64,000 bases of DNA from Arthrobacter sp. C2 (GTDB taxonomy: Bacteria; Actinomycetota; Actinomycetes; Actinomycetales; Micrococcaceae). The notes under the pieces are model-generated. The model worked only from the letters and a program-made list of their open reading frames with translations, did not search any database and had not been told where the DNA came from. Every line of letters starts with the position of its first letter. Position 1 is the stretch's first letter. The stretch is taken from contig CP042428.1 of assembly GCA_024207135.1 (NCBI GenBank), positions 1,736,001 through 1,800,000 on the forward strand, given 5' to 3'. This document shows positions 18,150-26,026 of this stretch, piece by piece. A program made the translations under genes and the position numbers.

Positions 18150-18599
18150 ATGGAGACTCCCTCGGTTCGGCTCGATGAGGTGGATCGACGGATCCTGGAG
18201 GAACTCACCAAGGACGGTCGCCAGTCAGTGACCACCGTCGCGCAAAAGGTCCATGTCTCCCGTGCGCATGCCTATTCCCGGATCAACCGGCTCCAGGACG
18301 AGGGGGTCATCACGCGCTACACCGCAGTCATCGATCCGCTTCGCGCCGGCCTGCGGGCCAGCGCCTACGTCACGCTGAAATTGCGCCAGCACTCCTGGCG
18401 CGAGCTGCGCGAGCGCCTCGCCGCGATGCCCGAGGTCCACCACATCGGACTCGTCGGCGGGAACTTCGACGTGATCCTCCTGGTGCGCGCCCGCGACAAT
18501 GTGGATCTGCGCAGGGTGATCTTTGAACAGCTCCAGGCCATGCCCGGCATACTGGACACCCAGACGTTCCTGGTCTTCGAGGATGTCGACACTCGCTAA
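18150..18599 (+). CDS. Lrp/AsnC-family transcriptional regulator, probable bkd regulator
   Basis: A 149-residue feast/famine regulator. The AsnC helix-turn-helix is RLDEVDRRILEELTKDGRQS then VAQKVHVSRAHAYSRINRLQ (about 7-52), and the RAM ligand-binding domain follows with HHIGLVGGNFDVILLVRARD (about 95-115). The start at 18150 is supported by GAAAGAGG seven bases upstream; an in-frame ATG 36 bp earlier lacks such a site. Divergent orientation from bkdABC indicates it controls that operon in response to branched-chain metabolites. Confidence 0.88.
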   Translation: METPSVRLDEVDRRILEELTKDGRQSVTTVAQKVHVSRAHAYSRINRLQDEGVITRYTAVIDPLRAGLRASAYVTLKLRQHSWRELRERLAAMPEVHHIGLVGGNFDVILLVRARDNVDLRRVIFEQLQAMPGILDTQTFLVFEDVDTR

Positions 18600-18662
18600 A
18601 TGCCGAAGCACCCATAGACTCTTCCCAATGGCTTGATCCGAGACGGGAGAACGGGGAGTTTC

Positions 18663-19958
18663 GTGGACGAGGAAACGGTGGACAAGGCGGGCGGCACCGA
18701 TCCCCTGGCAGCCGAACCCGTCCAACTGCTGCGACACCGCCCCGGGTTCCCGACCTTGCTGCTGTCCATCGCGTTTGGCTCCGTGGCCTCGGGCATCCTG
18801 AACGTAGCCAACGACCTGGTCGCCATCTATGCCCTTGGCGCCACCGCCACCCAGATTGGATTCCTCAACGCCTCCGAGTCGGTGGCCTTCCTGTTTCTGG
18901 CCATCCCCGCGGGCATCATGCTCGACCGCGTCAACCGGGTGAAGACCATGCTGTGGGCACAGCTGGCCTCCGGGTTGGCGATTTTCTCGGTGCCGCTGGC
19001 CAGGTCCGCCGGCGTGCTGACCTACCAGCAGCTGGTGATCGTGTCGTTCCTGGTCGGAGTGGCAGGCATGTTGTGGGGCATGGGTGCCGGATCGGCGATC
19101 CCGGGCATCGTGGGACGCGATTTGGTTTCCAGCGCCTACGCCCGCAAGGAAACCGTGGACACCTCGGTGGGAATCATCTCCCCGGGAATCGCCGGCGTCC
19201 TTGTCGCCGTGATGTCGGCGCCGTTCACCCTCATCGTGGCAGGGGCCGCAAACCTGCTGGCCGCAGCAACCCTGCTGCGGGGCTTCAGGAAGAAATCCGG
19301 ATCCGTCGCGTCCCCGGAAGATCCCGCCCCACGGGTCGGATTCAGGGAGTCCTTCGCCGAAGGACTCCGGTTCACCCTCAAGCACCGAACCATTCGTGCC
19401 CTGGTTTCCTCATCCGCGATCACCAACATGGGCCTGGCATTCGGTTCGGCGTTGGAGACCCTCTATTTCGTCAAGGTCCTGGGTTTCAGCCCCCAGGTCA
19501 TCGGGTTGGTCATCTCGACCATCGCCGTCGGCGGATTGCTCGGCTCCCTTGCCGTTCCCTCGCTCGTCAGGAGGCTGGGCGAGAACGGGGTCTTGGCACT
19601 GTCGATCCTCAGCCTGCCGCTTACCGTTGCCGTTCTCCCCTTGGCCGCGTCCGTCCCGGGTGCAGCCATTGCCATGGTGGTGTGCCATTCGGTTCTTTAC
19701 AACGCGCTAATGGTTTCCTACAACGCCACGGCCTACGGCTTGCTGGCCAAGTTCACCCCGGACGAGATGATGGGACGACAGCAAGGATTCCGACTGGTGT
19801 TCACCATGGGGCCGGTACCCGTCCTTGGCATCGTGGGCGGATTGGCGGGCGACGCGCTGGGCCTGCAGTTGGCAATGTGGATCTGGGTGGGCCTGACCGC
19901 TTTTGCGGCGTTGCCGCTGATGTCATTGCTGCGGAGCGGGAATCGGCCTGGGAATTAG
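18663..19958 (+). CDS. MFS transporter
   Basis: A 431-residue major facilitator with about twelve membrane helices. The GTG at 18663 follows ACGGGGAG and is preferred over a TTG 30 bp upstream. Motifs: ASESVAFLFLAIPAGIMLDR and then VNRVKTMLWAQL after helix 2. The protein resembles the enterobactin-exporter/macrolide-efflux (MefA-like) subgroup. It lies 63 bp downstream of the Lrp gene on the same strand and may be co-transcribed; export of an amino-acid-like compound would fit, but that is conjecture. Another distantly similar MFS protein is encoded at 41682-42953. Confidence 0.85.
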   Translation: MDEETVDKAGGTDPLAAEPVQLLRHRPGFPTLLLSIAFGSVASGILNVANDLVAIYALGATATQIGFLNASESVAFLFLAIPAGIMLDRVNRVKTMLWAQLASGLAIFSVPLARSAGVLTYQQLVIVSFLVGVAGMLWGMGAGSAIPGIVGRDLVSSAYARKETVDTSVGIISPGIAGVLVAVMSAPFTLIVAGAANLLAAATLLRGFRKKSGSVASPEDPAPRVGFRESFAEGLRFTLKHRTIRALVSSSAITNMGLAFGSALETLYFVKVLGFSPQVIGLVISTIAVGGLLGSLAVPSLVRRLGENGVLALSILSLPLTVAVLPLAASVPGAAIAMVVCHSVLYNALMVSYNATAYGLLAKFTPDEMMGRQQGFRLVFTMGPVPVLGIVGGLAGDALGLQLAMWIWVGLTAFAALPLMSLLRSGNRPGN

Positions 19959-19960
19959 GT

Positions 19961-20194
19961 TCAGCTTCCGCCCTGCGATCCCGGCGCGTAGCTAAAGACC
20001 CGCGTGAGCGGTTTTCCCAGGACATGGGCGATGAGGAAAGCGGTCTCCAGAGATGGCGATTATTTCCCTTGTTCGATGGCAATGATGGTTTGCCGGGTCA
20101 CGCCGACCCGGGCGGCAAGCTCAACTTGGGTCATGTTGTTTTTTCTTGCCCTGAGCTCCCGGATGGAATTGCCGAGCTGGCCACGATTCACCAC
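19961..20194 (-). pseudogene. XRE-family helix-turn-helix regulator interrupted by an in-frame TAA
   Basis: Read from a GTG at 20194, the frame encodes NRGQLGNSIRELRARKNNMT, then QVELAARVGVTRQTIIAIEQGK, followed by TAA (20060-20062) and, in the same frame with no other change, SPSLETAFLIAHVLGKPLTR VFSY and a normal TGA at 19961. In small YgzD/Cro-like regulators the motif is IEQGKYSPSLELAF, so a tyrosine codon (TAC/TAT) appears mutated to TAA. The 77-codon total is the usual family length. Without the last helix the 44-residue product should not fold well. A sequencing error is the alternative. The membrane gene that often accompanies such regulators is absent. Confidence 0.85.
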
Positions 20195-20517
20195 GTTTGT
20201 ACGCCGCGGCGATAGCCGCCGATCTACAACCCGGCACCCACGAGATCGGAAAGACTGGCAGAATACCGGCCTCAGGACGCTTGGTCGGCACCCAGGCGGA
20301 ACACCCCGTTCGGGGCGATGCGTCGATTTCAATGGCAAGGCGGCTAAAAACACGGAGCACGGAGGATGCGCTCCCGCGGCATCGGACCGCGTAGGTGAGT
20401 GCCGGGCCGGCGCCTGAACGGGCATTGTTCGATATTCATCATATTTGACGTAGATCGAAATAAGGCGAAGAATGGACGAAGCGAGGCACGGTGCCCCGCC
20501 CACACGATAGGACACAT
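20195..20517. other. Gene-free stretch upstream of the oxidoreductase gene
   Basis: About 320 bp with no supportable gene. An AT-rich tract near 20425-20462 (ATATTCATCATATTTGACG) is the likely promoter region of the oxidoreductase gene. Short open frames on both strands here have random composition. Confidence 0.5.
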
Positions 20518-21528
20518 ATGCGCGCCTGGATGCTAGACGACTTCGGCCTCGAGAACCTCAACCTGCACGAGATCCCGACACCCCAGCCGGCTGCCGGGGA
20601 ACTTCTGGTCAAGGTCTCGGCCGTTTCGCTGAACTACCGGGACAAGGCCCTGGTGGATGGCATCTACGCACCGGAAAAAATGCCGAAGGGGCTTATCCCT
20701 GTGGCCGACTCCGCAGGAGTCGTGGCCGCCGTCGGCGCAGGCGTGACGAAATACAAGGTCGGGGACCGCGTGACCTCGCACTTCTATTCCACCTGGCACG
20801 ACGGGCCGTGGTTGAACGAATACGCCGATTTCCAGACCGGCGGGCCCATCAACGGCGGGCTGGCCGAATACCAGATCCTCGGCGAGGACAACGTCGTCCC
20901 CACTCCCCGGGACATGACCGACCTTGAAGCATCGACCCTGCCCATCGCGGCGCTCACTCCATGGTTCGTCCTGCGCGAGTACCGCAAGGTGAAAGCCGGC
21001 GACACCGTCCTGGTCCAGGGCACCGGCGGCGTATCCATCTTCGCCATCCAACTCGCCTCGGCCCTCGGAGCCCGGGTGATCGTGACCTCAAGCAGCGACG
21101 AGAAGCTCCTGAGGGCTCGCGAGCTGGGGGCGACCGACACCATCAACTACCGCACCACCCCGGACTGGGCTGCCGCCGTCCTGGAAATGACCGACGGCCA
21201 GGGCGTGGATGTCGTGCTCGACGTCGTCGGCGGCGACGGGCTGCGGGATTCGGTCCGTGCCACCAAGGGCAACGGCCTGGTCGCGGTCATCGGCTTCCTC
21301 CAGGGCCAGAGCGCCACCCTGGACCTGATGGACGTGATCTGGCACCAGGCCCAGATCCAGGGGATCGCGGTCGGGCACCTGCGCGCCTTCCGCGACCTGG
21401 CCACGTTCCTCGACGCACACACCATCCACCCGGTCATCGACACCGTCTACCCCTTCGAGGAAGCCCACGCCGCCTACGACCAGCTCTCCCGCGGCGCGTT
21501 CGGGAAGATCGTCATCCAGGTCAGCTAA
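20518..21528 (+). CDS. Zinc-independent alcohol dehydrogenase-like NAD(P)-dependent oxidoreductase
   Basis: A 336-residue medium-chain dehydrogenase/reductase. The GroES-like half contains SLNYRDKALVDGIY and PVADSAGVVAAVGAGVTKYK; the nucleotide site is VLVQGTGGVSIFAIQLASAL (about 160-180). The structural-zinc cysteine cluster and the CxH catalytic zinc ligands are absent, which places it with quinone oxidoreductase/YhdH-like enzymes. An ArsR-type regulator gene follows 50 bp downstream on the same strand and may respond to its substrate. The start ATG is at 20518. Confidence 0.85.
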   Translation: MRAWMLDDFGLENLNLHEIPTPQPAAGELLVKVSAVSLNYRDKALVDGIYAPEKMPKGLIPVADSAGVVAAVGAGVTKYKVGDRVTSHFYSTWHDGPWLNEYADFQTGGPINGGLAEYQILGEDNVVPTPRDMTDLEASTLPIAALTPWFVLREYRKVKAGDTVLVQGTGGVSIFAIQLASALGARVIVTSSSDEKLLRARELGATDTINYRTTPDWAAAVLEMTDGQGVDVVLDVVGGDGLRDSVRATKGNGLVAVIGFLQGQSATLDLMDVIWHQAQIQGIAVGHLRAFRDLATFLDAHTIHPVIDTVYPFEEAHAAYDQLSRGAFGKIVIQVS

Positions 21529-21578
21529 CCGGCGGACGGCGGCGACTAGTAGGATCGAAGGCTGACAGGAGGACAACC

Positions 21579-21911
21579 ATGGCAAGAACCACCAAGATCT
21601 CGGACGAACCCGACATCGCCGACTTCGATTTCCCCCGCATCCTCGCCGCCGTCGCAGACCCCGTGCGCCTGAGCATCCTCAAGCAACTGGCCAACGCGCA
21701 GGAAGCACTGAGCTGCGGAGCCATCGAACTGCCCATCAAGGCATCCACGGCAACCCACCATTTCGCTGCCCTGCGGCAGGCAGGTGTCCTGCACCAGTAC
21801 TACGTCGGCACCTCCAGGATGAACCTCCTGCGAATCGACGACATGGAGCGGGCCTACCCCGGCTTCCTGCCCTCGGTCATCGCCGGCCTGTCGGCCCACG
21901 GCACCAAGTAG
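21579..21911 (+). CDS. ArsR-type winged-helix regulator
   Basis: A 110-residue regulator starting MARTTKISDEPDIADF behind a perfect AGGAGG (21567-21572). The winged helix is FPRILAAVADPVRLSILKQL followed by SCGAIELPIKASTATHHFAA (recognition helix about 50-66). One cysteine lies in the DNA-binding domain (LSCGAIEL), but there is no ELCVC metal motif. Likely controls the upstream oxidoreductase; the pair may answer a reactive electrophile, which is inference. Confidence 0.85.
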   Translation: MARTTKISDEPDIADFDFPRILAAVADPVRLSILKQLANAQEALSCGAIELPIKASTATHHFAALRQAGVLHQYYVGTSRMNLLRIDDMERAYPGFLPSVIAGLSAHGTK

Positions 21912-22234
21912 CACCCGCACGCCGGCCGCCGACCGAGGCAGTGAGCGGACCGGCCACACGTGTCCAGGGCGCCAAACAAAGAACCAAGGCCATGCAACCG
22001 TTCCCCTCGGGGGCCGTCCGTGGGACACACCATGGCGGGCATTCCTCGTCCAGGTGCCAGGGTATGGCGTCCCGGAATCCGGCCTCTTCAAGGGACTGCT
22101 GCAGGATCAACTTCAGCGACCGAGGAATCCGGTCCCGCCCCAGTCCTCGTGGCGGAGGATGGGTACCGCCGCCGCGGGCCCGGGAGCGTCGTCACCGACG
22201 CGTAGCCAGGGCCGCGGATCGCTACACTCGAGTC
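21912..22234. other. Gene-free stretch of about 320 bp
   Basis: No convincing gene on either strand. A minus-strand open frame (22110 to 21877) containing HLDEECPPWCV was considered but has no ribosome site and an uneven composition. No clear hairpin or repeat was found. Confidence 0.45.
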
Positions 22235-22597
22235 ATGGGTGAAAAAGCGAAGAACGTCGAAGAGTATCTCAAGGCGCTCGACCCCGCGGTCCGAGCCGAA
22301 CTCGAACGGATCCGTGCGCTCGTCACGCAGCTCGTGCCGGACACCGAGGAAACCATAAGCTACGGGATGCCGACGCTCAAATACAAGAACCGGGCACTGG
22401 TGTACTTCACCGCGTCCAAGAAGCACATGAGCTTCTACCCGTCCTCGTGGGCGATCGAAGCGTTGAGGGACCAGCTCAAGGGCTACAAGACCACCGAACA
22501 CGCGATCCAATTTACGCTGGATAAGACGCTGCCCGGCCGCTTGGTCGAAGACCTTGTTCGCGTCCACGTGCGCGAAATCGACGCCAACAGGCAATAG
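22235..22597 (+). CDS. DUF1801/YdhG-type small protein
   Basis: A 120-residue soluble protein: VEEYLKALDPAVRAELERIR, ETISYGMPTLKYKNRALVYF, KKHMSFYPSSWAIEAL and YKTTEHAIQFTLDKTLPGRL. This is the DUF1801 pattern, a fold related to frataxin-like iron chaperones (YdhG/YjbR group) and often annotated as such; the biochemical role in actinobacteria is not settled. It stands alone, with the convergent GrpB gene 167 bp downstream. Confidence 0.85.
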   Translation: MGEKAKNVEEYLKALDPAVRAELERIRALVTQLVPDTEETISYGMPTLKYKNRALVYFTASKKHMSFYPSSWAIEALRDQLKGYKTTEHAIQFTLDKTLPGRLVEDLVRVHVREIDANRQ

Positions 22598-22764
22598 CCC
22601 GCTGGCGTCCCACGAGCCAGCACCGTGGTCGCGGCAAGAGCCGAACCACTGCGGGTGACCGCCCCCGGAAATTTCCCCAGGGAGGCCAAAGGGAAGATCA
22701 GTCTCTTTCCGCCAAGGAGCGCGCACCACTTCGATCGGCCACCGGGAGCACCGTTTTGAGATGG

Positions 22765-23286
22765 CTACCGCTGGGCAATGGCATCCGCGATAAATTGCGA
22801 CTTGCCGTCGTTGTAGGCAAACCGATCGTGGCCAACCTGACCGGCGAGACTGCGTTTCAGCGCGGCGTATCGGGCGGCAAGAGCGGGATCGGCTCGAAGC
22901 CGGTCGCGGAAACGCAAGTGGTCTCGCTCCCAAGCTGACCCGCTCCCGCAGACGTGCACGTGCACTGTCCGAGGTTCTCCGGCCGGCGGGCGGAAGAAAC
23001 GGTGCTCGGAAGCACGCTGCCGGAGCACGAGGCCGAGCGATTCCAGGCCGGGACGGTAGGCAGCCTCGTGGGTTATGTCGGGCACTGCTACTTGGAGGTC
23101 GAGCACCGGCTTGGCAACCAGCCCAGGGACCGCTGTCGAGCCCACATGCTCCACTGTCGCGAGCGTTGGCAAGATCGCGCTTCGGATGCGGACCGCCCAT
23201 TCCGCCGCCGCTTCCGGCCACAATGGATCGCCCGCACACAGCTCCACGGGTTCCCCACCTGGCCTATCGAACCACTCGGGATGCAT
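22765..23286 (-). CDS. GrpB/UPF0157 family protein (nucleotidyltransferase fold)
   Basis: A 173-residue stand-alone GrpB-family protein. The nucleotidyltransferase-like core is VEHVGSTAVPGLVAKPVLDL (about 45-64) with the GS(T) motif and following acidic residue; later HFRDRLR-type stretch reads WERDHLRFRDRLRADPALAA, and the end is YNDGKSQFIADAIAQR. Function of this family is unproven. A second GrpB domain occurs in this window fused to an acetyltransferase at 40002-41048. Confidence 0.85.
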   Translation of the reverse strand: MHPEWFDRPGGEPVELCAGDPLWPEAAAEWAVRIRSAILPTLATVEHVGSTAVPGLVAKPVLDLQVAVPDITHEAAYRPGLESLGLVLRQRASEHRFFRPPAGEPRTVHVHVCGSGSAWERDHLRFRDRLRADPALAARYAALKRSLAGQVGHDRFAYNDGKSQFIADAIAQR

Positions 23287-23395
23287 CGTTCAATCCTGCC
23301 ACAGGCCGGCCGACACAGGCCTCCCAATCGGTCCGGATGCACCTCACCGTTCAGACCTTGACGCGCAGAAGCCTTGGCTTTGGTTCGACCCGCCG

Positions 23396-23821
23396 CTAGC
23401 GGAACCTGGCGAAGACACGCACCGGTCGACCGCTGAAATCGGCGCCTTCGGTCAACCCCATGGACTCGTAGAAGGCACGTTGCTGTGGCTCGTCGTCCGT
23501 GATGAGCACCATTTGGCGTACGTGGTCGTATCGCTCCAGCACCTGCTCAAAGAGGGCACGCCCCACGCCGGTTCGGTGAAGGTCCGGATGAACCAGGATG
23601 TCTTGGAGGTAGCAGATCGTTGCATCGTCGGAAATCGTCCGGGCGAGACCAACCAGCTTGCCGCCCTCGCTCCAGGCAGATACGACAAAGGAAGAACTCT
23701 TGATCGCCTGGAGGAGCACATCCGGGCTCTTGGTGTAGGCCGTCCAGCCAACAGAGTCGTACAGCGAGAGGATCTCGGCATCGGGGATGACTGGGGACGT
23801 GGACAAGGCGAATGGTGACAT
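23396..23821 (-). CDS. GNAT-family N-acetyltransferase
   Basis: A 141-residue GNAT protein starting MSPFALSTSPVIPDAEIL. The acetyl-CoA loop is the canonical QDILVHPDLHRTGVGRALFE (about 77-96; R/Q-x-x-G-x-G/A as HRTGVGRA), followed by YESMGLTEGADF near the C-terminus. Small, single-domain, probably acting on a small molecule. Longer in-frame starts upstream give arginine-rich noise and were rejected. Confidence 0.87.
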   Translation of the reverse strand: MSPFALSTSPVIPDAEILSLYDSVGWTAYTKSPDVLLQAIKSSSFVVSAWSEGGKLVGLARTISDDATICYLQDILVHPDLHRTGVGRALFEQVLERYDHVRQMVLITDDEPQQRAFYESMGLTEGADFSGRPVRVFARFR

Positions 23822-24291
23822 TGTTCCAATGTTGCACGAAGAACGATCACCTGCACCTATGTGACCGATCATCATCCCCGCCAGGATTCGGTTCGAGCCC
23901 ACACCCTCCACGAAGACTCCCGTCCCACAGGCCGCTGCCCACGTGCGGAGGACGGGAATCCAGGATGCCCTGTGGCACGGTTTCTGGCGCTTCCCGCGAG
24001 AGGCCTTGGTTCTTTTCGAACTGCCGGGAGGAGTTCTCGGCGGCTTCCTCCCGGCGAGGCCGCCGAGTCGGAATAACCTGGTCCCGGGGACCCCTGTTGG
24101 AACGAAAAAATCCGACACAACTCCCACAGGGAACGCGGCGGGCCGATGGGCTGCGAAGTTCAAGGTGAGGTCGGGGACGACGTTTTCGTTCTACACGGCA
24201 CCCGACGGATCCGTGGTCGCCACCGGGTCGAGGACGTTGCGACGCTTCGACCTCGGCATGCCCGCTCCTGGAGGTTTGTTCCGTCGCCGAC
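23822..24291. other. 470-bp stretch without a supportable gene
   Basis: Several open frames cross here but none has a ribosome site plus a normal protein composition. In one plus-strand frame near 24153-24230 the segment KFKVRSGTTFSFYTAPDGSV looks faintly like the beta-hairpin repeat of DUF1508/YegP proteins; the frame decays into arginine-rich residues after it. It may be an eroded gene, which would fit the regulator with a nonsense mutation 4 kb upstream. Confidence 0.35.
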
Positions 24292-24504
24292 CTACGGGCG
24301 GTCCAATGCATCGTTGTTACGCCGGCTTTTCCGGCGTTGGGACCACTTGCTCAGTGCGAGGGTGGCGAGCAGCCCAAGGCCAACCGATAGAGTCCAACGA
24401 ATCAGCATGGGAACATCCGTAAACGTGTCCAACGCGATGTTTGCGGCAAGGGTGACAACGATGCTCAGGATGACGATCGGGTTGGGACGCATGGCATTGA
24501 GCAT
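24292..24504 (-). CDS. Small membrane protein, hypothetical
   Basis: A possible 70-residue protein starting MLNAMRPNPIVILSIVVTLA with two membrane segments (about 9-25 and 33-52) and a basic tail KWSQRRKSRRNNDALDRP. Two in-frame ATGs (24504, 24492) are possible. The ribosome site is weak and the gene sits alone in a gene-poor stretch. Membrane topology is the main reason to believe it. No family recognised. Confidence 0.45.
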   Translation of the reverse strand: MLNAMRPNPIVILSIVVTLAANIALDTFTDVPMLIRWTLSVGLGLLATLALSKWSQRRKSRRNNDALDRP

Positions 24505-25159
24505 GTCAGTTCGACCGCGTTGGTGGCAACCCGGACCGTTCCACAGCGGGTTTGGTTTTCGGAAGCCCAGGCCCGGCGCGACTGCCTCTGGGTACAACCC
24601 CTGGATGGTCATAGACGCATCCGCATGACGGATTGAGAGCCACTCTGCAGGTAGCAGCACCGCAAGGCAGCCGTCCCGCCTGTGGCCAGATCGATGGCTT
24701 GCGGTAGTGCCGCTTGATTGAACCTGGATGGCGTGGTGCGCCTGCTTGCAGGTGCCACCTACCTTGCTTCCCATACCTTCCCGACCTCGAGAAGGCATGG
24801 GTTGTCTGCCACATGGCGCTTTCCATGGGCTCCCGCGGAGGCCATGTCCATGTCTCCAAGGTGGCCCACCTGGTTGCCGCAGTGGGCAAGCGCCGCGTCC
24901 AGCGCGAACATGGACATGGCGCAACCAAACCAATGTCTGGTCGCCTATCCATGGCTATGCTGCGTTGCTACTCTGAATTTTTCCAAGCGACCTCGTCCGG
25001 TGACCGAGTACGGCTTCCGGTGTCCCGATGAGGCATGCATCTGCCACGAGTACCGGGTTCACCGGGCCAAGGCAATCATGGCGATCAGAGCGTGCCCTGC
25101 CGGACAAAGCGACGCCCCCCGTTCGTCGCAGGGGCACCGCTTCGATTCAATCCGGAAAA
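24505..25159. other. 655-bp stretch without a supportable gene
   Basis: No gene can be supported. On the minus strand, open frames give cysteine-, proline- and arginine-rich sequences typical of chance. Near its right end (25090-25139) lies a compound inverted repeat that may terminate the paa operon. Together with 23822-24291 this makes the largest gene-poor tract in the window. Confidence 0.5.
25091..25139 (-). terminator. Possible terminator of the paaABCDE-paaG operon
   Basis: An outer pair GTGCCCTGC/GCAGGGGCAC with one bulge encloses an inner hairpin GCGACG (25109-25114) with CGTCGC (25124-25129). It lies 20-70 bp past the last gene of the operon. Imperfect, so moderate support. Confidence 0.4.
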
Positions 25160-25939
25160 TCAGCCCTTGAAGGCGGGCTTCCGCTTTTCCTGGAAGGCCG
25201 CGAATCCCTCGGCGTAGTCCTCGGTCGCGCAGAGGTCGGCCTGGGCCTGGTTCTCGTTGGCCATCGAGTCCCACAGTCCCAGGCGGGCGTCGCGGATTTC
25301 GGCGACCAGTTCCTTCGAGGCACGGAACGCGCCGGTGGCTCCGGTCGCGACCTTCGCGACGATCTCGCGCGTGGTTTCCAGCAGGGACTCCGCCGGCATG
25401 GCCCGGGAGAAGAGCCCGGAGGCCACGGCGTCGGCGCCGCTGATGAGCTCGGCGGTGTAGATCAAATCCAGCGTGCGGTGCGTGCCCAGTCGCTCGGTGA
25501 ACAGCCAGTGTCCTCCCGAATCCAGGGTCGCGCCCAGGTTGGCGAAGGGGGAACCGATCTTCGCGTTCTCCGCTACGTAGACAACGTCGGTGGCGATGGC
25601 CAGGCCCAGCCCGACCCCGAGGCAGGCGCCCTGCACGGCGGCGAAGGTGGGTGCCGGGAAGGAGGACATCTTGGCCAGCAGCGGCTGCACCTTCCCGCCG
25701 AGGTAGCCCATGACGTCGTCGTCCGCCGGGACGACCCCGGAGATGTCGCGCCCGGCGCAGAAGCCGCGGCCCTCGCCGCGCAGCAGCAGGGCGCGCACCT
25801 GGCCGGTTTCGACGCCCTCGGCGGCCTTGTCGTAGGCGGCTTCCAGTTCCGCCAGCGCGGCTTCGTTCAGCGAGTTCATCTTTTCGGGGGCATTGAGCAC
25901 GATCTCTGCCACGCCGCCGGTGATGTTCAGTTCAATCAT
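25160..25939 (-). CDS. paaG: Enoyl-CoA hydratase/isomerase, PaaG-like
   Basis: A 259-residue crotonase-family enzyme. The oxyanion-hole segments are RGFCAGRDISG (about 60-70) and GACLGVGLGLAIATDVVYVA (about 100-119), and the catalytic aspartate lies in LGATLDSGGHWLF, where PaaG has its single acid (PDCGGTW in the E. coli protein). PaaG isomerises ring-1,2-epoxyphenylacetyl-CoA to the oxepin that PaaZ opens. It is last in the paaABCDE operon. A PaaF-type hydratase is the alternative, since the other beta-oxidation genes (paaF, H, J) are not in the window. Start at 25939; a GTG at 25954 is also possible. Confidence 0.78.
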   Translation of the reverse strand: MIELNITGGVAEIVLNAPEKMNSLNEAALAELEAAYDKAAEGVETGQVRALLLRGEGRGFCAGRDISGVVPADDDVMGYLGGKVQPLLAKMSSFPAPTFAAVQGACLGVGLGLAIATDVVYVAENAKIGSPFANLGATLDSGGHWLFTERLGTHRTLDLIYTAELISGADAVASGLFSRAMPAESLLETTREIVAKVATGATGAFRASKELVAEIRDARLGLWDSMANENQAQADLCATEDYAEGFAAFQEKRKPAFKG

Positions 25940-26026
25940 CTTCGGTCCGTTCACTGGGGTTTCTCGGGTCCTGCGGCAAGGATCCACCCGCGCCTCGCGG
26001 ATGGATCCTTGCCGATGTGGTTATTT

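Noticed and set aside
21877-22110. Minus-strand frame with the segment EECPPWCV, resembling cysteine-rich small proteins.
   Set aside because: No ribosome site, no sensible start and composition becomes random at the end; not enough support.
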